A stretch of 5,587 nucleotides of DNA from Pseudorhodobacter sp. (GTDB taxonomy: Bacteria > Pseudomonadota > Alphaproteobacteria > Rhodobacterales > Rhodobacteraceae). Made by a program: the position numbers and the translations under genes. Every line of letters begins with the position of its first letter. The first letter of the stretch is position 1. The notes beneath the pieces were generated by a model, which was not told the DNA's origin, did no database searches, and saw only the letters and a program-made list of their open reading frames with translations. Below, piece by piece: positions 1 through 5,587 of this stretch. The stretch covers positions 1-5,587 of the forward strand of contig JACMNW010000027.1 in the NCBI GenBank assembly GCA_014378345.1. Reading direction: 5' to 3'.

Positions 1-608
1 AATCGGCTTTGCCGAAGGATGCGATTATTTCGTCCGACATTGGCAACAACTGCGCCATTGGCAACGCATACCCGACGTTTGAGGCGGGGCGGAAGTATTT
101 GGCACCGGGGCTGTTTGGGCCCTGTGGTTACGGCATGCCAGCCGTGGTTGGCGCGAAAATCGGCTGCCCTGATGTGCCGGTGGTGGGATTTTCGGGCGAT
201 GGCGCGTTTGGCATTGCGGTGACGGAACTGACGGCGATTGGCCGCCCCGAATGGCCCGCGATCACCCAAGTGGTGTTTCGCAATTATCAATGGGGTGCGG
301 AAAAGCGCAACTCGACTTTGTGGTATGATGATAATTTTATCGGAACGGAACTGGACGAACAGGTGTCTTATGCTGGCATTGCAAGGGCTTGCGGGTTGCA
401 AGGTGTGGTGGCGCGCACGATGGATGAGTTGCGCGATGCGCTGAGTAAGGCGGTGGTTGACCAGATGCAGAACGGCAAAACCACGCTGATCGAGGCGATG
501 ATCAATCAGGAACTGGGCGACCCGTTCCGGCGGGATGCAATGAAAAAGCCGGTTGAGGTGGCGGGTATTTCCAAGGCCGATATGAAGCGTCAAGCGATGG
601 CAGGATGA
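1..608 (+). CDS. xsc: Sulfoacetaldehyde acetyltransferase, C-terminal part (5' end outside window)
   Basis: This is the last roughly 200 residues of a ThDP-dependent enzyme that converts sulfoacetaldehyde plus phosphate into acetyl phosphate and sulfite in the cytoplasm, the desulfonation step shared by taurine, isethionate and sulfoacetate degradation. The frame is open to the left edge (first full codon at base 3), so the TTG at base 9 is an internal leucine, not a start. Family full length is near 600 residues. The visible piece is the pyrophosphate-binding domain: the ThDP/Mg motif begins with GDG at 195-203, and the matching Asn is in FRNYQWG (Asn codon 282-284), with Tyr where many relatives have a second Asn. 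The stretches SDIGNNCAIGNAYP, PGLFGPCGYGMPA and WYDDNFIGTEL are ones I recognise as Xsc-like rather than acetolactate synthase-like. The stop overlaps the next start by 4 bases. The downstream sulfite-handling genes support the call. The alternative is another acetolactate-synthase-family enzyme, which is much less likely. Confidence 0.93.
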   Translation, partial: SALPKDAIISSDIGNNCAIGNAYPTFEAGRKYLAPGLFGPCGYGMPAVVGAKIGCPDVPVVGFSGDGAFGIAVTELTAIGRPEWPAITQVVFRNYQWGAEKRNSTLWYDDNFIGTELDEQVSYAGIARACGLQGVVARTMDELRDALSKAVVDQMQNGKTTLIEAMINQELGDPFRRDAMKKPVEVAGISKADMKRQAMAG

Positions 609-1351
609 TACTGCCCTTTGGACTTTCGGCCTATGCCGCGGGTTTTATGGCGCTGGCTTTGGCCGGGGCGGCATTTGTGCGGGGCTATTCGGGTTTTGGC
701 TTTGCTGCCCTTGTGGTTTCATCATCCAGTCTGGTGATGAACCCGCTGGTTTTGGTGCCGATGGTCATGCTGGTAGATGCCGCCATGACGGTGCAACAAG
801 CCAAGGGGATCTGGCCCGATATCAATTGGCGGCGTGTGGCCGCACTATATGTTGGTGCCCTGATCGGGGTGCCGATTGGCATTTGGGCGCTATCGTCGGT
901 GGGTGTAGATACGGCGCGGGCAGTGATCGCGGTGTATGTGCTTGTCGCGTGCGGGTTTTTGTTGGCTGGCTGGCAGATCACGCGCCCGGTTGGCGATGTG
1001 CCGCATGTCGGCGTGGGGGTGGTGTCGGGCCTCGCGAATGCGGCGGCGGTCGGGGGGTTGCCGGTGGCCGTGTTCTTTGCCGCGCAAACCCTGCGCGCGG
1101 CAGAATTTCGAGCAACGCTGATTGCATATTTTACCTTGCTGGATGTTTGGTCGTTGGTGTGGATGACGCATGCGGGCATGATCACCCGAGGGACGATTTA
1201 TGGGTCATTGCTGGCGCTGCCGATCCTTATCGCGGGAATTTGGTTGGGCGGGCGGCAATTTCGGAGGGCGGAGCCTAAGGATTTCAAGCGGTTTGCGGTG
1301 GTTCTTTTGGCGGTACTGGCGGGGTTTGGGTTGGTGAAATCGGTGATATAG
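605..1351 (+). CDS. tauE: TauE/SafE (TSUP) family membrane protein, probable sulfite exporter
   Basis: A 248-residue, very hydrophobic protein of the TauE/SafE (formerly DUF81, TSUP) family. Members of this family next to xsc are thought to export sulfite released by desulfonation. About eight membrane segments can be drawn by eye: near residues 8-27, 33-60 (one or two helices), 78-100, 104-123, 135-160, 172-190, 198-216 and 230-247. The family's two-half architecture shows as a glycine motif GYSGFGFA (27-34) in the first half and a GLANAAAVGGLP segment (142-153) in the second, and LIGVPIG (86-92) matches the usual G-x-P-x-G turn. The start is the ATG in the ATGA overlap with xsc. No good Shine-Dalgarno lies upstream, so translation probably depends on ribosomes finishing xsc. 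The next Met (residue 15) would cut into the first helix. The family is clear. The sulfite substrate is inferred from context, and sulfoacetate or another small anion cannot be excluded. Confidence 0.85.
   Translation: MILPFGLSAYAAGFMALALAGAAFVRGYSGFGFAALVVSSSSLVMNPLVLVPMVMLVDAAMTVQQAKGIWPDINWRRVAALYVGALIGVPIGIWALSSVGVDTARAVIAVYVLVACGFLLAGWQITRPVGDVPHVGVGVVSGLANAAAVGGLPVAVFFAAQTLRAAEFRATLIAYFTLLDVWSLVWMTHAGMITRGTIYGSLLALPILIAGIWLGGRQFRRAEPKDFKRFAVVLLAVLAGFGLVKSVI
1342..1346 (+). promoter_or_regulatory. Ribosome binding site for the acetate kinase gene
   Basis: GGTGA lies 7 bases before the ATG at 1354, inside the last codons of the exporter gene. It is a modest Shine-Dalgarno match with good spacing and supports this start, which sits 2 bases after the preceding stop codon. 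Confidence 0.5.
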
Positions 1352-1353
1352 CT

Positions 1354-2499
1354 ATGGGTCTTTGTCTGGTTATCAATGCGGGATCGTCATCCTTGAAGCT
1401 TGCGGTTTTTGATGCCGCGCTGCAGCTGTGCATCAAAGGCCGAGTGACAGAGATCGGCGGTGCATCGTGCCTGGAGATGGGCGATATCACCGTTGATATG
1501 CCGGTGCCGGATCATGCGTCCGCCCTTGTAGCGGCGTTGCAGGCCTTGGCGCTGGCGGGGTATCCGATCGAGGCGTTCGGTGCGGCGGCGCACAGGGTTG
1601 TGCATGGCGGGGCAAGTCTGGTGGTGCCGTGTCGGATTACACCCGGCGTGATTGCCGCAATCGAGGCCTGTGTGCCGCTGGCGCCGCTGCATAACCTGGC
1701 TAATCTTAACGCCATCAAGGCGTTGGTGCAGATAGCGCCCACCCTGCCGCAATATGCCAGTTTTGATACGGCGTTTCATGCGACCAATCCTGAAGTGGCG
1801 CAGCGCTATGCCATTCCGGCGGCCGACACAGCCCTTGGGATCAGGCGTTACGGGTTTCATGGACTGTCTTACGCATCCTTGGTGCAAGTCCTGCCAAAGT
1901 TGTCTGGCACGGCATTGCCACGTCGGCTTTTGGCGATGCATCTGGGCAATGGTGCATCGCTTTGTGCGATCTTGGGCGGTGTATCCGTGGCAACCACCAT
2001 GGGGTATTCACCACTTGACGGCCTGACCATGGGCACGCGGGCGGGCAGCATGGATGGCAACGCGGTGCTGCGGTTGGCGGAACTGCACGGCGTGGCGGGG
2101 GCTGCCCGGATTTTGAACTTTGAAAGCGGGTTGCTGGCGCTGGCCGGGGCGTCTGATATGCGGGCATTGGCTGCGGAGAATACGCCGGACGCACGCTTTG
2201 CCGTGGATCATTTTTGTTATTGGGCGGTGCGGCACGCGGGCAGTATGATCGCGGCGATGGGGGGGCTTGATGGCATCGCCTTTACTGGCGGTATTGGTGA
2301 AAATGCCCCGCCTGTCCGCGCCCGAATTTTGGACGGATTGGTTTGGGCTGGTGTCGCCTACACGGAAACCGCAAACCAAAATGGCACGGCCTGCTTGCAT
2401 GAAACCGGCTCCGGTGTCGCTATCTGGACAGTGCCCACGCAAGAAGAACGCCAGATTGCATCAGAAGCGATGGCCCTAATGGCAAGGATATCTGAATGA
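1354..2499 (+). CDS. ackA: Acetate kinase family protein (acetate/propionate kinase), divergent
   Basis: A 381-residue ASKHA-fold kinase, a little shorter than the usual 400 or so. Acetate kinase interconverts acetyl phosphate + ADP and acetate + ATP; here Xsc would supply the acetyl phosphate. Residues matching the known catalytic set are present: Asn8 in VINAGSSSLK, Arg81 in AHRVVHGG, Asp138 in FDTAFHAT, His169 in RRYGFHG, Arg229 in MGTRAG, and the Glu pair 364-365 in PTQEERQIA. The phosphate-binding HLGNGAS (196-202) and FTGGIGENAP near the C-terminus are also intact. Several normally conserved positions differ: the usual GD-x-DP after the MGTR arginine reads GSMDG (231-235), APLHNPANL reads APLHNLANL, and YGFHGTSH reads YGFHGLSY. 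This indicates a separate branch, perhaps with altered substrate range or kinetics. The family is sure; acetate as the substrate is inferred from context and retained catalytic residues. Propionate or another short acyl phosphate is possible. The stop overlaps the next gene's start. Confidence 0.88.
   Translation: MGLCLVINAGSSSLKLAVFDAALQLCIKGRVTEIGGASCLEMGDITVDMPVPDHASALVAALQALALAGYPIEAFGAAAHRVVHGGASLVVPCRITPGVIAAIEACVPLAPLHNLANLNAIKALVQIAPTLPQYASFDTAFHATNPEVAQRYAIPAADTALGIRRYGFHGLSYASLVQVLPKLSGTALPRRLLAMHLGNGASLCAILGGVSVATTMGYSPLDGLTMGTRAGSMDGNAVLRLAELHGVAGAARILNFESGLLALAGASDMRALAAENTPDARFAVDHFCYWAVRHAGSMIAAMGGLDGIAFTGGIGENAPPVRARILDGLVWAGVAYTETANQNGTACLHETGSGVAIWTVPTQEERQIASEAMALMARISE
2484..2488 (+). 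promoter_or_regulatory. Ribosome binding site for the molybdopterin oxidoreductase gene
   Basis: AAGGA lies 7 bases before the ATG at 2496, within the end of the kinase gene. It is the clearest Shine-Dalgarno in the window. It fixes the oxidoreductase start in the ATGA overlap and suggests that this subunit is initiated efficiently as well as being coupled to the gene before it. Confidence 0.65.
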
Positions 2500-5264
2500 C
2501 GCTGCATCAGCCAACGCTTGATACCTCGCCAAAAGTGTCAGACGAAATCCGGCGGACGACGTGCTATATGTGTGCCTGCCGGTGCGGGATCAACGTGCAT
2601 CTGACGTCGGGCAAAGTGAGCTACATCGAAGGCAACCGCGATCATCCGATCAACAAGGGTGTGCTCTGCGCCAAGGGGGCGGCGGGGATCAAACAGATCA
2701 CGGCACCATCCCGGTTAAGGGCCCCTATGCGGCGGGTCGGGCCGCGCGGGTCTGGCGCGTTTGAAGAGATTTCGTGGGATGAGGCGTTGCAGTTGGCTGT
2801 CGACTGGATGAAGCCTCTGCGCGAAACGGCCCCCGAAAAACTTGCGTTTTTCACCGGGCGCGACCAGTCGCAATCCTTTACCGGCTGGTGGGCGCAGGCC
2901 TTTGGCACGCCGAATTACGCAGCGCACGGCGGGTTTTGTTCGGTCAACATGGCGGCGGCTGGCATCTATACCATCGGCGGGGCGTTTTGGGAATTTGGCC
3001 AGCCGGACTGGGATTTGACCAAGCTGTTCGTGATGTTTGGCGTGGCTGAAGATCACGACAGCAACCCGATTAAAATCGGTCTGGGTAAACTGAAGGCGCG
3101 GGGCGCGCGCGTGATCGGGGTGAACCCCATTCGCACTGGGTATAATGCCGTGGCGGATGATTGGTATGGCATCACGCCGGGAACGGACGGGCTGTTGATC
3201 CTGTCACTGGTGCATTGCCTGCTGGTGGCGGGCAAGATTGATGTCGAGTATCTGGCGCGCTGGACCAATGCGGGGCTGCTGGTGACGGAAGCCGAGGGGC
3301 CGGAAAAAGGCCTGTTCGTGCGCAATGCCGAAAGCCAGCCGTTTGTGATTGACCGCGTGACTGGCCAGCCTGCATCCTGGGATGGCAAGGGGGTTGTGGC
3401 TGATCTGGGGGCCACTTGGCAAGGCAATCGCACAGTGTTTCATCATATGGCCGAACGGTATCTGGCGGCGGAGTATGCCCCCGAAGCGGTGGCAACGCGC
3501 ACGGGTATTGCCGCGACACGTATTCGCGCGCTGGCAGCGGAAATTGCCGATGTGGCGTTCAATCAGGCCATTCGGGTGGAACAGGCATGGACCGATTTTC
3601 GCGGCGATACCCATGATCACATGCCGGGGCGACCAGTGTCGTTTCACGCCATGCGGGGGATATCGGCGCATTCCAACGGGTTTCAGACGGCGCGGGCGCT
3701 GCATCTGCTGCAGATCATCTTGGGCGCTGTGGAAACGCCCGGCGGTTACCGCCTGAAGCCGCCCTATCCCAAGCCGATGGAGGCGCACCCGACGCCGCAT
3801 TTCGTGGTAAAAGCGGGGCAGCCGCTGACCGGGCCGCATCTGGGCTATGTGCGCAGCCCGGAGAATCTGGCGTTGCGGGAAGATGGCAGCCCGGCGCGGA
3901 TTGATAAGGCGTTTTCGTGGGAAAACCCGTTTTCGGCGCATGGGTTGATGCAGATGGTGATCCCCAATGCGCATGCGGGCGATCCTTACAAGATCGACAC
4001 GTTGTTTTTGTATATGGCGAATATGGCGTGGAATTCGTCGATGAATTCATCGGCGGTGATGGACATGCTGACGGATAAAGATGAGAGCGGTGAGTATGTT
4101 ATTCCGCGCATCATCTATTCGGACGCCTATGCATCGGAAATGGTGGCCTATGCCGATCTGATCTTGCCGGACACCACTTATATGGAACGGCACGACTGTA
4201 TTTCGATGCTGGACAGGCCGATTTCTGAGCCGGGGGCGGCGGGCGATGCTATTCGCTGGCCAGTGGTGGAACCGGATAGGGATGTGCGGGGGTTTCAGTC
4301 GGTTTTGCTTGATCTGGGCGCGCGGATGGCGCTGCCGGGCTTTGTTGCCGAAGATGGTACGGCGAAGTTCAAAGATTATGCCGATTACATTGTGAACCAC
4401 CAACGCCGCCCGGGTGTAGGGCCGTTGATGGGCTATCGCGGCGATGGCACTGCGACAGGGCGCGGTGCGCCTAATCCTGATCAGATGGCCAAGTATATAG
4501 AAAACGGTGGGTTTTTTCAGGCGCATGTGCCGGACGGGGCTAAGTATTTCAAGCCGTGGAATGCGGCATACCAAGATTGGGCGGTGGAGACGGGGTTTTA
4601 CGAATCGCCGCAACCGTACCTGTTCTCGATCTGGTCCGAACCGATGCGCCGCTTTCAACTGGCCGCCGAAGGGCATGGATTCACCCAGCCCCCCGATGCT
4701 TTGCGCGACCGGATCAAACAATCCATGGACCCGTTGCCGATCTGGTATCCGCCGTTTGGCGATGATGCGGCGGCGGAATATCCGGTGCATGCGCTGACGC
4801 AGCGGCCGATGGCGATGTATCATTCCTGGGGGTCACAAAACGCGTGGCTGCGGCAAATTCATGGCAAGAACTACCTGTATTTGCCGACAAAAATCTGGCA
4901 GGCGCAGGGGTTTGTTGAAGGCGATTTTGCGCGGGTGACATCGCCATCGGGGCAGATTGAGGTGCCAGTGGCGCATATGGCGGCGCTGAATGAAAACACG
5001 GTCTGGACGTGGAACGCGATTGGCAAGCGTAAGGGGGCTTGGGGTTTGGACGCCGATGCGCCAGAGGCGACACAGGGTTTTTTGTTGAACCATTTGATTT
5101 CGGAACTGCTGCCGCAAAAGGCGGATGGCCAGCGTTGGGCCAATGCGGACCCGATCACCGGGCAGGCCGCGTGGTTTGATCTGCGGGTGAAGGTGGAGCG
5201 GATTGCGCCGATGGTTGAGGCGAGGCCAGCATTTGGGCCGTTGGGTTTGCAGGTGCGGACATGA
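2496..5264 (+). CDS. soeA: Molybdopterin oxidoreductase, probable catalytic subunit of cytoplasmic sulfite dehydrogenase (SoeA-like)
   Basis: A 922-residue bis-MGD enzyme of the DMSO reductase superfamily. In the SoeABC complex such a subunit oxidises sulfite to sulfate on the cytoplasmic side of the membrane, with electrons passing through SoeB and SoeC to quinone. The N-terminal [4Fe-4S] binding motif is Cys23-x2-Cys26-x3-Cys30-x27-Cys58, with an extra Cys28 inside it. The likely molybdenum ligand is Cys148 in HGGFCSVNMAAAG, as in the polysulfide/thiosulfate reductase and Soe branch, rather than the Asp of NarG or the Sec/Cys-His of formate dehydrogenases. The C-terminal dinucleotide-binding domain runs from about residue 760 (YPVHALTQRP) to beyond TWNAIGKRKGAW near 840-850. 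There is no Tat or Sec signal: the first cysteine comes after 22 polar residues, which fits a cytoplasmic enzyme. Position after xsc and an exporter, and before a ferredoxin-like subunit, supports sulfite as substrate. The alternative is a polysulfide/thiosulfate reductase-type enzyme. Superfamily certain; specific role fairly likely. Confidence 0.85.
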   Translation: MTLHQPTLDTSPKVSDEIRRTTCYMCACRCGINVHLTSGKVSYIEGNRDHPINKGVLCAKGAAGIKQITAPSRLRAPMRRVGPRGSGAFEEISWDEALQLAVDWMKPLRETAPEKLAFFTGRDQSQSFTGWWAQAFGTPNYAAHGGFCSVNMAAAGIYTIGGAFWEFGQPDWDLTKLFVMFGVAEDHDSNPIKIGLGKLKARGARVIGVNPIRTGYNAVADDWYGITPGTDGLLILSLVHCLLVAGKIDVEYLARWTNAGLLVTEAEGPEKGLFVRNAESQPFVIDRVTGQPASWDGKGVVADLGATWQGNRTVFHHMAERYLAAEYAPEAVATRTGIAATRIRALAAEIADVAFNQAIRVEQAWTDFRGDTHDHMPGRPVSFHAMRGISAHSNGFQTARALHLLQIILGAVETPGGYRLKPPYPKPMEAHPTPHFVVKAGQPLTGPHLGYVRSPENLALREDGSPARIDKAFSWENPFSAHGLMQMVIPNAHAGDPYKIDTLFLYMANMAWNSSMNSSAVMDMLTDKDESGEYVIPRIIYSDAYASEMVAYADLILPDTTYMERHDCISMLDRPISEPGAAGDAIRWPVVEPDRDVRGFQSVLLDLGARMALPGFVAEDGTAKFKDYADYIVNHQRRPGVGPLMGYRGDGTATGRGAPNPDQMAKYIENGGFFQAHVPDGAKYFKPWNAAYQDWAVETGFYESPQPYLFSIWSEPMRRFQLAAEGHGFTQPPDALRDRIKQSMDPLPIWYPPFGDDAAAEYPVHALTQRPMAMYHSWGSQNAWLRQIHGKNYLYLPTKIWQAQGFVEGDFARVTSPSGQIEVPVAHMAALNENTVWTWNAIGKRKGAWGLDADAPEATQGFLLNHLISELLPQKADGQRWANADPITGQAAWFDLRVKVERIAPMVEARPAFGPLGLQVRT
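5251..5255 (+). promoter_or_regulatory. Ribosome binding site for the ferredoxin-like subunit gene
   Basis: AGGTG lies 5 bases before the ATG at 5261, within the last codons of the oxidoreductase gene. It is a fair match and supports the start that overlaps the preceding stop codon. Confidence 0.5.
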
Positions 5265-5587
5265 CGGCACTTCCTGCACAGACCGACAAAAAGCTGGGGT
5301 TGGTGATTGATCTGGATACCTGCGTTGGATGCCATGCTTGTGTGACCGCTTGCAAGGGTTGGAATGATCAGGGGTACGGCGTGCCTTTGTCGGATCAAAA
5401 TCCGTATGGATCAAATCCTTCCGGCACGTTCTTAAACCGGGTTCACAGCTATGCAGTGCAACCTGCTGCAGGTGCAGCACAAACCATCAATTTCCCTCGA
5501 TCCTGCCTGCACTGCGAAGACGCGCCCTGTGTGACGGTGTGCCCAACCGGTGCCAGTTACAAACGGGTCGAAGACGGCATTGTGCTG
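5261..5587 (+). CDS. soeB: 4Fe-4S ferredoxin-like electron-transfer subunit (SoeB-like), N-terminal part (3' end outside window)
   Basis: The first 109 residues of an iron-sulfur subunit of the DmsB/PsrB/SoeB type; the frame is open to the right edge. It would carry electrons from the molybdenum subunit to a membrane quinone-reducing subunit. The first cluster motif is Cys21-x2-Cys24-x2-Cys27-x3-Cys31 (TCVGCHACVTACK) and the second begins Cys82-x2-Cys85-x4-Cys90-x3-Cys94-Pro (SCLHCEDAPCVTVCP). Complete family members bind four [4Fe-4S] clusters in about 200-250 residues, so about half is missing. The loop of about 50 residues between the two motifs (WNDQGYGVPLSD, PSGTFLNRVHSY) is the usual place for a family-specific insertion. 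There is no signal peptide, in keeping with a cytoplasmic complex. The ATG overlaps the preceding stop by 4 bases, typical of subunits made in fixed ratio. Family assignment is secure; the SoeB name depends on the neighbour. Confidence 0.88.
   Translation, partial: MTALPAQTDKKLGLVIDLDTCVGCHACVTACKGWNDQGYGVPLSDQNPYGSNPSGTFLNRVHSYAVQPAAGAAQTINFPRSCLHCEDAPCVTVCPTGASYKRVEDGIVL

Noticed and set aside
2257..2264. Runs of G (here and near 1051-1056) as possible frameshift or error sites
   Set aside because: The reading frames continue through them with intact family motifs on both sides, so no frameshift is indicated.
2553..2570. Twin arginine just before the first cysteine of the oxidoreductase, as a possible Tat signal
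   Set aside because: No hydrophobic stretch or cleavage site follows; the iron-sulfur motif begins two residues later. The enzyme looks cytoplasmic.
3204..3974. Long open frame on the minus strand (about 256 codons) inside the oxidoreductase gene
   Set aside because: It is fully antisense to a well-supported gene, rich in Arg/His/Pro as expected from the complement of GC-rich coding, and has no recognisable domain.
4030..4050. Short direct repeat containing GAATTC twice
   Set aside because: It encodes the repeated Asn-Ser-Ser in the conserved oxidoreductase sequence; it is a coding coincidence, not a regulatory or mobile repeat.
4047..4823. Second long minus-strand open frame (about 258 codons) inside the oxidoreductase gene
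   Set aside because: Same reasoning: a compositional shadow of the plus-strand gene, with arginine-rich low-information protein and no motif.
5463..5475. Small hairpin (ACCTG stem, 3-base loop) in soeB
   Set aside because: The stem is only 5 base pairs, inside coding sequence, and has no T-run. It is expected by chance and is not a terminator.
4833..5480. Minus-strand open frame spanning the soeA/soeB junction
   Set aside because: It overlaps two confidently identified plus-strand genes and its protein shows no family features.

Overview
The window is one densely packed, all plus-strand stretch of five genes with no intergenic space. It reads as the middle of an operon for the final steps of organosulfonate (taurine, isethionate or sulfoacetate type) breakdown. 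The GC-rich coding, the gene types and the protein flavour suggest an alphaproteobacterium, most likely of the Rhodobacteraceae/Roseobacter group. That placement is inference from recognition, with no database search behind it.

Layout: (1) 1-608, the C-terminal third of sulfoacetaldehyde acetyltransferase (xsc), cut by the left edge. (2) 605-1351, a TauE/SafE (TSUP) membrane protein, probably a sulfite exporter. (3) 1354-2499, an acetate kinase family protein (ackA-like) with several altered signature residues. (4) 2496-5264, a 922-residue molybdopterin oxidoreductase resembling SoeA, the catalytic subunit of cytoplasmic sulfite dehydrogenase. (5) 5261-5587, the N-terminal 109 residues of a ferredoxin-like partner subunit resembling SoeB, cut by the right edge. 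Three of the four junctions are 4-base ATGA overlaps and the fourth is a 2-base gap, so the genes are almost certainly co-transcribed and probably translationally coupled. No promoter, terminator, RNA gene, repeat array or mobile element is visible.

Proposed joint function: Xsc splits sulfoacetaldehyde with phosphate into acetyl phosphate and sulfite. Acetyl phosphate can pass to the kinase, giving acetate plus ATP. The toxic sulfite has two routes: export through the TauE-type protein, or oxidation to sulfate by the Soe-type enzyme with electrons passed to the quinone pool (a membrane subunit SoeC would be expected just downstream). The enzymes belong to known families. The points worth a second look are the use of a kinase rather than phosphotransacetylase next to xsc, the divergence of that kinase, and the pairing of a sulfite exporter with a sulfite oxidase in one operon. 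I do not see evidence for an entirely new system.
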